A DNA stretch of 64,000 bases from Piscibacillus sp052246295 (GTDB lineage: Bacteria > Bacillota > Bacilli > Bacillales > Alkalibacillaceae): assembly GCA_052246295.1 (NCBI GenBank), contig JBQQCO010000011.1. One strand, given 5' to 3'. Below the pieces are notes generated by a model. That model had not been told where the DNA came from, did no database searches, and saw only the letters and a program-made list of their open reading frames with translations. Within the stretch, counting starts at the first letter, position 1; each line of letters starts with the position of its first letter. This document shows, piece after piece, positions 26,825-35,206 of the stretch. The translations under genes were made by a program, and so were the position numbers.

Positions 26825-28426
26825 CTAACCTTTAATATCTCTTCTTCTATATAACATTACGCCTAAAACTATTAGAGAGAATGCCAATACGATCAAAAAG
26901 ATGCTACTTATAATATTAATATCTTCAATCGGGTAACTAGCAATATGCTCGAAAACTGATATATTTCGTACCGCGTCAGAGAATTGAAGTAAGTCCCCCA
27001 TATAGATGACAAGAAAAATGAACCCTAAATATATCCAAGCAAGTGCGTTTAACCTACCTAATCCAATAAATAACGCAGCTAGCCCAACCATCACCCATGA
27101 TGCGGGTAAATAAATCATAATCGCGTTAAATAACTCAATGAACGTCAGGTTCTCTTCAATTACAGCTGCTCCGGCAATGCCAAGACCAAGCCCTGCAGAA
27201 GCTAAAGTAATAGCACTTGTTATTAATCCTACTAATATATAGTTACCAAGTAATTTTTTTCGTGCTAAGGCTGTAGCGAGTAGCTGCTCAGTTCGATTGC
27301 GCTTTTCTTCTTTTTTTAATTTATTGACTGCCATAATAGCTGGTAGCGTCGCAAGCACGGCAATAATCGATGCAATCATCGTTACAAATTGCATGGTAAG
27401 TGGGACCCCTTCTTGGGTTGCCATCACTTCTTTCATCATCTCTATTTCTGCAAAATAGGTTTCCGTATCACCTAATACAGAGCCATATGTCGCACCAAAT
27501 ACAAACGCTACAACAGCCCATGATATAATCGACGTCTTTTGTAAACGTAACGTTAAACCTAAATGCGATTTCGTTAACCCTTTAGCATGTCGATTTCCAT
27601 TTTTAGTTGGTAAAAATCCAGCGCCTAAATCGCGAATTGAGTTCAAGTAAAAGGTGACAGCAATGATGGCAATAGATAAGAAGAATGTTAAGACAATGGG
27701 CCACCAATAATTATTCACATACACTTCAGATTGTATGATCCATCCAAACGGTGATAGCCACGACAATGCCTCATTTGAAACGTCTCCAACAGCTCGAATG
27801 AGATAACCTAAACCGACTAATAGAAATGATAATCCAACAGCCCCTTTAGAAGTCTGTGCCAGTTGAGCGAATAAAGCAGTTGTTGCAGCAAAAAATAATC
27901 CCGCGACTCCTAACGCTGCTCCATATAATAGAGATCCATTTAAACCCATACTATCGATCCCTAAAGCATATAAACCGATTCCTGTAGCAACTGCCAACAC
28001 AAGGTACGTAGCTGCCATAACTAATAAGATTGCCGCAACATTAGCCAACCTACCACTAGGAAGGGCCCTAATTAATTCAACTTTACCTTCCTCTTCTTCT
28101 GCTCGTGTATGCCGAACGACTAATAGAACACTCATAACAGCCACGATTAATATGGTGATTGCTAACATCTGATGTGCCATCATCGCGCCTTCTGTATAAT
28201 TATCTAACCCAAACCCCGGTCCTAACAATGCAGTAATAGCCGGGTTCTCCATTGTTGAAGCCACATGTTGCCTCTCTTCTTGTGATGAATATAAGTCATT
28301 ATATAAAATAGCTGTTAATAATGTCACAGATAGAAATCCAATGAGCCATACTGAGAGACGAATACGATCACGTCTTATAATTAACTTCATTAGTCTCCCG
28401 GTTTGTAGAAACTGTTGTTTCCCCAT
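26825..28426 (-). CDS. ABC exporter permease, 12 predicted helices
   Basis: 533 residues with two homologous halves of about six membrane helices, each followed by a conserved cytoplasmic stretch (ARAEEEEGKVELIRALP-type and KKEEKRNRTEQLLATALAR). This two-half layout is typical of permeases in TetR-controlled ABC-2 drug or ionophore exporters. Its ATG overlaps the stop of the ATPase gene as TAATG, so the two are coupled. The substrate is unknown; it is probably a toxic small molecule sensed by the TetR protein. Confidence 0.8.
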   Translation of the reverse strand: MGKQQFLQTGRLMKLIIRRDRIRLSVWLIGFLSVTLLTAILYNDLYSSQEERQHVASTMENPAITALLGPGFGLDNYTEGAMMAHQMLAITILIVAVMSVLLVVRHTRAEEEEGKVELIRALPSGRLANVAAILLVMAATYLVLAVATGIGLYALGIDSMGLNGSLLYGAALGVAGLFFAATTALFAQLAQTSKGAVGLSFLLVGLGYLIRAVGDVSNEALSWLSPFGWIIQSEVYVNNYWWPIVLTFFLSIAIIAVTFYLNSIRDLGAGFLPTKNGNRHAKGLTKSHLGLTLRLQKTSIISWAVVAFVFGATYGSVLGDTETYFAEIEMMKEVMATQEGVPLTMQFVTMIASIIAVLATLPAIMAVNKLKKEEKRNRTEQLLATALARKKLLGNYILVGLITSAITLASAGLGLGIAGAAVIEENLTFIELFNAIMIYLPASWVMVGLAALFIGLGRLNALAWIYLGFIFLVIYMGDLLQFSDAVRNISVFEHIASYPIEDINIISSIFLIVLAFSLIVLGVMLYRRRDIKG

Positions 28427-29322
28427 TAGCTCACACCCCCAGTTTCTCCTTCATAATGCCTCATAAAGAGATCTTCTAATGTAGGTGGTGCACTCTCCAA
28501 CTTCGTAACTCCTGCTTGACTAATATGCTTCATAACGTCATCCAGTTGATCGGTATCTACCTGGAATTGATAACGGTTTCCTTCGTTTTGCACATCGTGG
28601 ACTCCATTAATACTGTCCAATGACAATGGATGTTTTGTTTCTATTAAAATAGTCGTACGTGTTAAATGTCGCAAATCTTCCAATGACCCTGACTCGATAA
28701 TCTCACCGTCACGAATGATTCCAACTTTATCACATAACTTCTCAACTTCAGATAAAATATGACTTGATAGTAAGACACTCTTACCTTCTGCTTTTGCTTC
28801 TAAAACACACTCTTGAAATACACGTTCCATTAAAGGGTCGAGCCCGGATGTTGGTTCATCTAAAATATATAAATCGGCATCTGCCGCAAACGCTGATACA
28901 AGCGCTACTTTTTGTCTATTTCCTTTGGAGTAAGTTCCACATTTTTTAGTTGGATCTAATTGAAACTTTTTAATTAACTCTTCTTTACGCTCAAGATTAA
29001 TTTCTGCACCTCTCATTTTTGTGAAGAAATCAATGACTTCACCACCAGTCAGATTCGACCATAGGTTCACATCACCTGGAACATAAGCAATTCGTTTATG
29101 AATCTCAACCGCATCGGTCCAAACGTCTTTCCCAAAAATAGCGCCTTTCCCAGAAGTGGGCTTAAGAATCCCTAATAAAATTCTAATCGTTGTAGACTTA
29201 CCTGCACCATTAGGGCCAATAAATCCGTACACTTCCCCTTTGTTCAACTCAATATCAACACCTTTTAGTGCTTCAACTTTACCAAAATTCTTTTTAAGAC
29301 CTTCAGCCTTCAGAATTGTCAT
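28426..29322 (-). CDS. ABC exporter ATP-binding protein
   Basis: 298 residues with Walker A GPNGAGKST, signature-like YSKGNRQKVALVSAF, Walker B DLYILDEPTSGLDP and the switch histidine in SSHILSEVE. The signature has YSKGN in place of LSGGQ, as is common in this drug-exporter ATPase group. It lies 12 bases after the tetR gene and overlaps the permease gene by one base, forming one operon tetR-ATPase-permease. Confidence 0.87.
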   Translation of the reverse strand: MTILKAEGLKKNFGKVEALKGVDIELNKGEVYGFIGPNGAGKSTTIRILLGILKPTSGKGAIFGKDVWTDAVEIHKRIAYVPGDVNLWSNLTGGEVIDFFTKMRGAEINLERKEELIKKFQLDPTKKCGTYSKGNRQKVALVSAFAADADLYILDEPTSGLDPLMERVFQECVLEAKAEGKSVLLSSHILSEVEKLCDKVGIIRDGEIIESGSLEDLRHLTRTTILIETKHPLSLDSINGVHDVQNEGNRYQFQVDTDQLDDVMKHISQAGVTKLESAPPTLEDLFMRHYEGETGGVS

Positions 29323-29334
29323 CCCTTTTCCCCC

Positions 29335-29952
29335 TTATTGATAAAATGCTTTTTTTAAAACCTCTAAGTAATCCATAAATTCCTCATGATACTTTTCATA
29401 ATTAAATTGTGAAAAATCAATCCCTTTTAGCCGTTCAATTAACGATTCAGCATACCCATCCATTGACCATTGTATTAAATGAATGGCCTTCTCAACATCT
29501 AGGTCTGATCTAAACTTTGAGTAATCTATATTTTGATAAAGCTTTGCAAAACCTTCTGTACTTAATACATCAATTCTTTTTATTAAATCATCAGGTAAAT
29601 GGTCACTTTCCATAACGAAAACCTGACTCATAAAGTTGAAAAGATTCGCATTCTTAAAATAAACACGCATTTTCAATTCAACAATTTGACTGAAACGTTT
29701 AAAGAAGTCCGCCTCACTTAAGTCAAATTGTTCAATATAATCGTTTTCTATTGTATTTAGACTATTTCTAACCAAATATTCATATAGCTCTTTTTTGTTT
29801 TTAAAGTAATAATATAGCATTCCCTTGCCGACACCAGCACGTTGAACAATTTGATTCGTCGATGCTTGCTTATAACCTTTCTCAGCAAATTCTTTTAAAG
29901 CTGCATCCACAATTTTTTTCTGAGTGTCTTCTTTTATGTCATCAAAAGCCAT
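29335..29952 (-). CDS. TetR-family repressor of the ABC exporter operon
   Basis: 205 residues. An N-terminal helix-turn-helix (about 8-55, with RAGVGKGMLYYYFKNKKELY) is followed by a helical ligand domain of about 150 residues. It is the first gene of the exporter operon and has AGGAGG before its ATG. Two operator-like palindromes overlap its own promoter, so it should repress the whole operon until a ligand binds. Confidence 0.87.
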   Translation of the reverse strand: MAFDDIKEDTQKKIVDAALKEFAEKGYKQASTNQIVQRAGVGKGMLYYYFKNKKELYEYLVRNSLNTIENDYIEQFDLSEADFFKRFSQIVELKMRVYFKNANLFNFMSQVFVMESDHLPDDLIKRIDVLSTEGFAKLYQNIDYSKFRSDLDVEKAIHLIQWSMDGYAESLIERLKGIDFSQFNYEKYHEEFMDYLEVLKKAFYQ

Positions 29953-29969
29953 CGCTTCGTTCTACCTCC

Positions 29970-30020
29970 TTGACCAGTTCGGTCAACTTCATTGTAAATG
30001 TATTAGACCACTTCGGTCAA
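29970..30020 (-). promoter_or_regulatory. TetR operators and promoter of the exporter operon
   Basis: Two inverted repeats share one design: TTGACC-N5-GGTCAA (29970-29986) and TAGACC-N5-GGTCAA (30004-30020), with centres 34 bases apart. On the minus strand the distal one contains a -35 box TTGACC, followed after 18 bases by a TACAAT -10 box; the proximal one lies near the transcription start. This is the placement expected for autorepression. Confidence 0.75.
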
Positions 30021-30106
30021 TATGCATAATTTCAAATATTTGCTATTAATCTTATAAAAGGTATGTTAATATATCTTAGAAAAGTCAAAGGGGAGGAATA
30101 CACAGC

Positions 30107-31045
30107 ATGTTAAAGAAGGTCGCCTTAAGTAGCATTTTGTTGTTAGCTTTATTGTTGGGAGCTTGTTCGGGTGAGTCTAGAAGCAACAAAGAAGTGATGG
30201 TTGATACATATCAATCAATGATGGAAATGGAAAAGTTTGATTCAACAGGCACATTAGATCTAAACATCGACGCTGATGTTCAGGATCCATTTATTGCACC
30301 GTACATCCAGATGATTAATGATATGGAGTTCAGTGTAGACCAACGAATGGATATGACACAAAACTTAAGCGAGATGGTTATTCATCTATCTGCAACTATG
30401 AGTCCAATGACATTCAATATCGACCTACCAATTCTTCAAAATTTAGATACAGAGACTATATATATTGAAACAGATAGTTTAGCAGATAACTTGGGTATGT
30501 TCTTAGGAGATACAGAACAACTTCGTGGTAAAGTATTAAAGCTTGAAATGAGTGAGCTCGAAGGTGCAAGCGAAGTAGAACAAGTGGATTACCAAGAAGT
30601 TCAAGAGCAAGCACAAGCTATTCTAACAGACTTCTTAGAGGATAAAAGTGATGATGACTTTACTAAAGACGGAGACACTTATATCACTACGTTTAGTAAA
30701 GAAGAATTAGTTGATTTATTTGCTCAACTAGTGACTGAATTCGATGACACGCTTACGGATGAAGAGTTACAAGAAGGCGTGACAGAAATGAAGACAGCAC
30801 TTGAAGAAGTTAAAGTCAACACTTTTGAAACTCGTGTAACACTTGATGGGGATCAGTTAGAGAGTCAAGAGTTCATCTTAGATTTAGAATTCGACCTTGA
30901 AGGTTCTCCAATTCATTTAAACCTTGCAACTGACACAGTATACAACAGTATCGGTGAAGATGTTGAATTCACTATTGACCCAGAGAACAGTGAACTTGTC
31001 GAAATGGAAGAATTAATGCAAATGATGAATTCTATGGGATACTAA
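30107..31045 (+). CDS. Lipoprotein, DUF6612-like
   Basis: 312 residues with a clear lipoprotein signal (LLLGACS, Cys at about 20). The mature part is acidic and resembles the DUF6612-type lipoproteins of bacilli, which share a fold with outer-membrane LolA/LppX-like proteins: alternating strands such as GTLDLNIDADV and VTLDGDQLESQEFILDLEF. The ligand is unknown. It is divergent from the TetR operon. AAAGGGGAGG lies before the ATG. Confidence 0.65.
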   Translation: MLKKVALSSILLLALLLGACSGESRSNKEVMVDTYQSMMEMEKFDSTGTLDLNIDADVQDPFIAPYIQMINDMEFSVDQRMDMTQNLSEMVIHLSATMSPMTFNIDLPILQNLDTETIYIETDSLADNLGMFLGDTEQLRGKVLKLEMSELEGASEVEQVDYQEVQEQAQAILTDFLEDKSDDDFTKDGDTYITTFSKEELVDLFAQLVTEFDDTLTDEELQEGVTEMKTALEEVKVNTFETRVTLDGDQLESQEFILDLEFDLEGSPIHLNLATDTVYNSIGEDVEFTIDPENSELVEMEELMQMMNSMGY

Positions 31046-31053
31046 TCACTATG

Positions 31054-31087
31054 AAGCATTCAAGCTTAAGCTTGGGTGCTTTTTTTG
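31054..31087 (+). terminator. Terminator of the DUF6612-like gene
   Basis: AAGCATTCAAGCTT pairs with AAGCTTGGGTGCTT (31068-31081), with one mismatch and G-U pairing, and is followed by seven T. The arm GCATTCAAGCT is also present in the terminator at 10048. Confidence 0.8.
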
Positions 31088-31089
31088 TG

Positions 31090-31139
31090 TTGCATGCCCC
31101 ATCTAATTAGACTATAATCTAATTAGATGATTATCTAAT
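31090..31139 (+). promoter_or_regulatory. Promoter and operator of the ArsR-DUF2087 gene
   Basis: TTGCAT (31090-31095) and TATAAT (31113-31118) are 17 bases apart. A perfect 12-bp inverted repeat, CATCTAATTAGA (31100-31111) and TCTAATTAGATG (31118-31129), frames the -10 box. A second one, ATTAGAT-GATT-ATCTAAT (31122-31139), overlaps it and reaches the transcription start. The same word recurs before the MFS gene. Confidence 0.8.
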
Positions 31140-31151
31140 GGAGGGTGTCAT

Positions 31152-31724
31152 ATGCAATTAGATCGTTTGGTTAATTTTCATAAAACAGTTGGTGACAAGA
31201 CAAGACTAAGGATCATTGGGTTACTCAAAGAAAGGCCGCTTCACGGTCAGGCAATCGCTGGCAAATTAGGCCTGACTCCACCAACGATTTCTCACCACAT
31301 TCAAAAACTAAAAGAAATAGATATTCTATATCAGCGCCGTGATAAAAATACAATCTACTATCATCTAAATGAACCTAAACTAGCTCGTTTAGCTAATGCC
31401 ATTACAAAGTTAGGGGGTGAGGAAATGAATGCAGAGTTTACGGTTACAGACGAGGAGAAACACAAAATTTTATCGAACTTCATCGGTTCGGACGGTAGAC
31501 TGAAGTCAATACCAGCACAGCTCAAAAAACGTCTTATTATACTAGAGCATATGGTTAGCAGTTTAGACCAAGGTGTGACATATCCCGAACCTAAAATTAA
31601 TGAACATATAAAGAAATACCACGATGACTTTGCAACAATACGAAGAGAGTTTATCATGCATCACTTCATGACAAGAGATAAAGGTTATTATGAATTGAAT
31701 CCAAGAGAGTTGTGGCTTATTTAA
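31152..31724 (+). CDS. ArsR-like repressor with DUF2087 domain
   Basis: 190 residues. An ArsR-type winged helix (about 5-80, with HGQAIAGKLGLTPPTISHHIQ) is followed by a DUF2087 domain (about 95-190, with RLKSIPAQLKKRLIILEHM and the ending GYYELNP). No metal-binding cysteines are visible, so the signal is probably not a metal. The gene has its own operator and terminator and stands before an MFS gene bearing the same operator, so it most likely represses itself and that transporter. Confidence 0.85.
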   Translation: MQLDRLVNFHKTVGDKTRLRIIGLLKERPLHGQAIAGKLGLTPPTISHHIQKLKEIDILYQRRDKNTIYYHLNEPKLARLANAITKLGGEEMNAEFTVTDEEKHKILSNFIGSDGRLKSIPAQLKKRLIILEHMVSSLDQGVTYPEPKINEHIKKYHDDFATIRREFIMHHFMTRDKGYYELNPRELWLI

Positions 31725-31736
31725 ACGACTATCAAC

Positions 31737-31764
31737 AAGCTGTATTTATTACAGCTTTCTTTTT
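31737..31764 (+). terminator. Terminator after the ArsR-DUF2087 gene
   Basis: AAGCTGT (31737-31743) pairs with ACAGCTT (31751-31757), followed by TCTTTTT. It separates the regulator from the MFS gene, which has its own operator. Confidence 0.7.
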
Positions 31765-31793
31765 AACCACCTAATTAGATAGTCATCTAATTA
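31763..31793 (+). promoter_or_regulatory. Promoter and operator of the MFS gene
   Basis: TAATTAGAT (31772-31780) and ATCTAATTA (31785-31793) form a perfect inverted repeat around AGTC. The word matches the regulator's own operator. TTAACC (31763) and TCTAAT (31786), 17 bases apart, could be the -35 and -10 boxes, so the operator would cover the promoter. Confidence 0.7.
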
Positions 31794-31813
31794 ATAGAAA
31801 TGAGTTGTAAACC

Positions 31814-33028
31814 ATGAATAACTGGAAAGTTTGGAAATCGGAATCAAACTATCATAAACTATTTTTTTCTGGTGTTATAAATGGGGTCGGCAACCGGTTT
31901 ACACAAGTTGCTATTCTTGCGCTCATTTATGACATAACAAGCTCAGCATTTGCCATAGGCCTATTATTTTTAATCAGGCTACTTCCCTTTTTAATTATGG
32001 CACCAATAGCTGGGGCCTTAGCTGATCGGATATCAAAAAAGGCAATCTTATTGACCACCGAGTTCATTAGAGTTCCCATTGTTTTAGGGTTGATTTTAGG
32101 GAATAACGTAGAACAACTTTGGATCATCTATGCAAGTTCCTTTTTATTAGCTCTAAGCGAAGCTGTGTATGCACCAGCAAGAAAAGCATTAATTCCAAGT
32201 TTAGTACGCCGGGATCACTTACTAAGTATAAATGCAATCGAACAAATCATTATGGGGCTTGTCTTAATAATCGGTTCAACATCAGGAGGATTTATTTCAT
32301 ACTTATTAGGTCATAATATAGCGTTTAGTTTAAATGCACTAACCTTTTTAATCTCAGCGGTATTTTTAAAGAACCTAAAGATGCCTAACCAACAAATAGA
32401 TCACTCAATTAAAACGCATTCACCTACAATATCTTATAAGAAATTTTTTAAGTCACCTGCTTTATTAGTATTTTTATTCATATGCCTCACCATGCCCATC
32501 GCAAACGGAATTGATAACGTCTTAATAAGTGTTTATGCACTTGAAGTATTCAAGATGGGAGATCTAGGTGTTGGGTTGATTTATGGTAGTTTAGGAGTTG
32601 GCCTCGTTCTAAGCTCATTTTCTTCTAACTGGATCAAAGGCAATTTAGTTGGAGTGACTATAATATTTATTATCATTGAAGGTATCGGGCATTTTCTATT
32701 AAGTGCATCCCCTAATTTTATGATTGCCCTAGGTACAGTTCTAGTCATTACCTTCTCGGCTGGCACTAGTGACATTAGTTTCAATACGCTAGTTATGAAA
32801 ACCGTTCCCTCTCATAGGCGAGGGACTTTCTTCGGTTTAACAGAAATGATTTCAAATGTAACACTAGGTACTTTTATTGCGATTGGTGGGTTCATACTAG
32901 AATTTATAGATCCAAGAAGTTTAGGCAGTTTAGTTGGATTTCTCTATGTTTGCTTAGCAGTTATATATTTGTTGTTATTCCAAAGAATCCATTTGGTCAA
33001 AGAAAAACGTAGACTTCGTAATATTTAA
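31814..33028 (+). CDS. MFS efflux transporter
   Basis: 404 residues with 12 predicted helices and the MFS loop motif GALADRISKKAILL after helix 2 (about 70-85). It resembles the MFS_3/EntS-type exporters. The ribosome site is weak (ATGAGTT region). The operator match links it to the ArsR-DUF2087 repressor 90 bases upstream, so it probably exports the compound sensed by that repressor. Confidence 0.85.
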   Translation: MNNWKVWKSESNYHKLFFSGVINGVGNRFTQVAILALIYDITSSAFAIGLLFLIRLLPFLIMAPIAGALADRISKKAILLTTEFIRVPIVLGLILGNNVEQLWIIYASSFLLALSEAVYAPARKALIPSLVRRDHLLSINAIEQIIMGLVLIIGSTSGGFISYLLGHNIAFSLNALTFLISAVFLKNLKMPNQQIDHSIKTHSPTISYKKFFKSPALLVFLFICLTMPIANGIDNVLISVYALEVFKMGDLGVGLIYGSLGVGLVLSSFSSNWIKGNLVGVTIIFIIIEGIGHFLLSASPNFMIALGTVLVITFSAGTSDISFNTLVMKTVPSHRRGTFFGLTEMISNVTLGTFIAIGGFILEFIDPRSLGSLVGFLYVCLAVIYLLLFQRIHLVKEKRRLRNI

Positions 33029-33067
33029 TTGAAATAAGCATTTTGCGCTAGAATTAGATGGTGCTAT

Positions 33068-33116
33068 TTGCTTATTTCTATTCTATATATTATTATCATT
33101 ATATATAATGATAATA
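33068..33116 (+). promoter_or_regulatory. Promoter with perfect 26-bp palindrome before the HTH gene
   Basis: TATTATCATTATA (33091-33103) is followed at once by its exact reverse complement (33104-33116). TTGCTT (33068-33073) and TATTAT (33091-33096), 17 bases apart, fit -35 and -10 boxes, so the palindrome runs from the -10 box across the start point. It is a strong candidate operator for the HTH protein encoded 16 bases downstream. Confidence 0.7.
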
Positions 33117-33131
33117 AAGGATTGAAAATTT

Positions 33132-33677
33132 ATGAGTTCGAAAGCTGATTTACTATTACATCCAATACGTATGCGTGTTATACAAAGCTTACATTCACAT
33201 CAACAACTAACGCCAAAACAACTTTTAGAAATACTAGATGATATTCCTCAAGCGACCCTATACAGACAACTGAAAACATTGCTAGATGCTGAGCTAATTT
33301 ATGTCGTTGACTCTAAACAAATTCGTGGAGCTAAAGAGAAAGTTTACGCTGTTCGTGAGGAAAACATGAAAATACCAGATCAAGAAATTAAAAACTTAAC
33401 ACCAAATGAACTTACCAAACACTTTATGGCCTATCAATCAAACCTATTAAAAGAATTTGAGCGATATGTTTATAAAAACGAACCACAAAATTATAAAAAC
33501 GATGGGTTAGGCTTCTCTCAAGCTACATTACACTTGACGGATGATGAGCTTCAACAATTTGGGCTAGAGCTACAACGCGTTATTGAGAAGTACGACCAAA
33601 ACACACCATCCGACAGCCGGGTTGCCATAACATTTGGTACCGTGAACATCCCACAAATATTTAGGAGGAACCACTGA
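33132..33677 (+). CDS. Winged-helix transcriptional regulator
   Basis: 181 residues. The N-terminal winged helix (about 5-75, with LLHPIRMRVIQSL and ATLYRQLKTLLDAELIYVV) is of the HTH_20/ArsR-related kind; the C-terminal half is helical, acidic and probably for dimerisation. It heads a four-gene operon with a hydrolase, a small membrane protein and a YbjQ-family protein. Its stop overlaps the hydrolase ATG (TGATG). Confidence 0.78.
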   Translation: MSSKADLLLHPIRMRVIQSLHSHQQLTPKQLLEILDDIPQATLYRQLKTLLDAELIYVVDSKQIRGAKEKVYAVREENMKIPDQEIKNLTPNELTKHFMAYQSNLLKEFERYVYKNEPQNYKNDGLGFSQATLHLTDDELQQFGLELQRVIEKYDQNTPSDSRVAITFGTVNIPQIFRRNH

Positions 33678-34606
33678 TGAATGAGGAATCAATTCATTTT
33701 GGGCATGAAGTGACATTACATGGTACGCTATCCATTCCTGATGAGCAAAAAGATCTTTACCCTGCTGTACTCATTCTATCTGGTTCTGGCCCCCTCGACA
33801 GAGACGGCAATGGTAAGCAAGAGTTAAACCTGTACAATAAGCTTGCTCAAGTTTTCTCAGAAGTTGGCTGTGCTACACTTAGATATGACAAAAGAGGTGT
33901 TGGGGATAGCCATGGCGATGTTTATACAACTGGAATGTATGATTTAGTAGAAGATGCTAGGTCTGCTCTTCATTATTTTAAAAGTGATTCACGTATAGAT
34001 AACGAGAAAATCTTAATCGCTGGTCATAGTGAAGGGGCTATGCTAGCTACAGCCATCGCCGCAAATGAAAATATTGCTGGCGTCATGTTCATATCTGGCG
34101 CGGCACAAACACTTCAAGAAGCATTACAATATCAACGTGAATTAATTGCCGATGAAGTAAAAACTAAACCAGGATTAACCGGAAAATTTATGCGTTTTCT
34201 AAATGTACCCAAGAAAGCGAAAGCTCAAGGTGAAAAATTTGACCAAAAAGTAATTAACTCAAAAAAAGATGTGTTTAGACAACAGTTCATTCGAATTCCG
34301 GCTAAATGGTTTAGGGAACACTACCAATACGATTTACTAGCAGATTTGGCTAAAGTGAATTGTCCTATTCTCGCAGTGACTGGAGAAAAAGATGTTCAAG
34401 CAACACCTACTAATGTTTACAAGGTTAAAGATTATGTTCCAAATGAATTAGTCGAGGCAAAAATTATTCCTAATATGAATCATATGCTTCGTTACCAAGA
34501 GGAACCACCAAGCACTCTCAAACTAAAAAAGATTTATAAACAAATGGGTGTCCTCTCACCAGACTTAATTATCACACTACAAGATTGGGTTAAGCGTCAT
34601 GTTTAA
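33677..34606 (+). CDS. Alpha/beta hydrolase
   Basis: 309 residues of the alpha/beta hydrolase fold. The nucleophile elbow is GHSEGA (about residue 115), the acid is probably the Asp in VTGEKDVQA and the base the His in PNMNHML. The oxyanion region LSGSGPLDRDGN resembles the group of dienelactone-hydrolase/S9-like esterases found beside HTH regulators in bacilli. No signal peptide. The substrate is unknown. It overlaps the regulator gene by one base and the next gene by eight. Confidence 0.85.
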   Translation: MNEESIHFGHEVTLHGTLSIPDEQKDLYPAVLILSGSGPLDRDGNGKQELNLYNKLAQVFSEVGCATLRYDKRGVGDSHGDVYTTGMYDLVEDARSALHYFKSDSRIDNEKILIAGHSEGAMLATAIAANENIAGVMFISGAAQTLQEALQYQRELIADEVKTKPGLTGKFMRFLNVPKKAKAQGEKFDQKVINSKKDVFRQQFIRIPAKWFREHYQYDLLADLAKVNCPILAVTGEKDVQATPTNVYKVKDYVPNELVEAKIIPNMNHMLRYQEEPPSTLKLKKIYKQMGVLSPDLIITLQDWVKRHV

Positions 34607-34805
34607 CAAAATAAAATATATTTTAATTATCTTAACTGTGGTTTTACAAATAGGTACAATTATAGCGATCTTTTATGAAACTTCTTTAGCTATGAAAATT
34701 GCTGTTGTTTATGCAGTATCTATAATCTCACTGATTGGGATTTTTATTTACGAAAGAAGATTAGAAAAGAAGGAGGAAATTAATTATGATGATTTTGACT
34801 ACTGA
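34599..34805 (+). CDS. Small two-helix membrane protein
   Basis: 68 residues with two predicted membrane helices (about 6-28 and 34-52) and a charged, acidic C-terminal tail (RRLEKKEEINYDDFDY). It overlaps the hydrolase gene by eight bases and the YbjQ gene by 20 bases, so it is translated from the same message. I do not recognise the family. Confidence 0.6.
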   Translation: MFNKIKYILIILTVVLQIGTIIAIFYETSLAMKIAVVYAVSIISLIGIFIYERRLEKKEEINYDDFDY

Positions 34806-35109
34806 AACAGCTCCAGGTTACGAGATTCAAGAATTAATTGGTTATGTAAAAGGAAGCACCATTCAATCAAAACATGTCGGTCGTGACATCACAGCCGCAC
34901 TTAAAGGGTTAGTCGGCGGTGAAATCGGTAGCTATAACGAGATGATGACAGAAGCTAGAAAACTAGCAATACACCGAATGGTTGAAGATGCGGAGTCAAA
35001 AGGCGCGAATGCGATTTTAGCCATGCGAATGCACACATCCTCAGTCATGGGTGGAGCTGCTGAAATTATTGCATACGGCACTGCCGTTAAGGTTATTAAA
35101 ACAGTCTAA
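34786..35109 (+). CDS. YbjQ/UPF0145 family protein
   Basis: 107 residues with the family segments ETAPGYEIQELIGYVKGSTI, GGEIGSYNEMMTEAR and GANAILAMRMHTSSV. The YbjQ fold is a small pentameric beta protein of unknown function, sometimes called heavy-metal-binding by prediction only. AAGGAGG before the twin ATGs lies inside the preceding gene. It is the last gene of the operon and is followed by a terminator. Confidence 0.85.
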   Translation: MMILTTETAPGYEIQELIGYVKGSTIQSKHVGRDITAALKGLVGGEIGSYNEMMTEARKLAIHRMVEDAESKGANAILAMRMHTSSVMGGAAEIIAYGTAVKVIKTV

Positions 35110-35130
35110 TGAAAATTAGGCTGTTTTTTA
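35101..35130 (+). terminator. Terminator of the HTH/hydrolase/YbjQ operon
   Basis: ACAGTCTAAT (35101-35110) pairs with ATTAGGCTGT (35115-35124) with one G-U pair, loop GAAA, then six T. The left arm overlaps the YbjQ stop codon. Confidence 0.85.
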
Positions 35131-35206
35131 TTTACCCTTTTACATAAAGTTACTAATCAATGCAATACTAATCTGATATAGGATCTATGTGAAGGAAGTG
35201 GAAGTC

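Noticed and set aside
10048..31087. Shared terminator words at 10048 and 31054 as a repeat family
   Set aside because: GCATTCAAGCT is found in both arms, but self-complementary GC/AT words are often reused in terminators; two copies are not enough for a claim.
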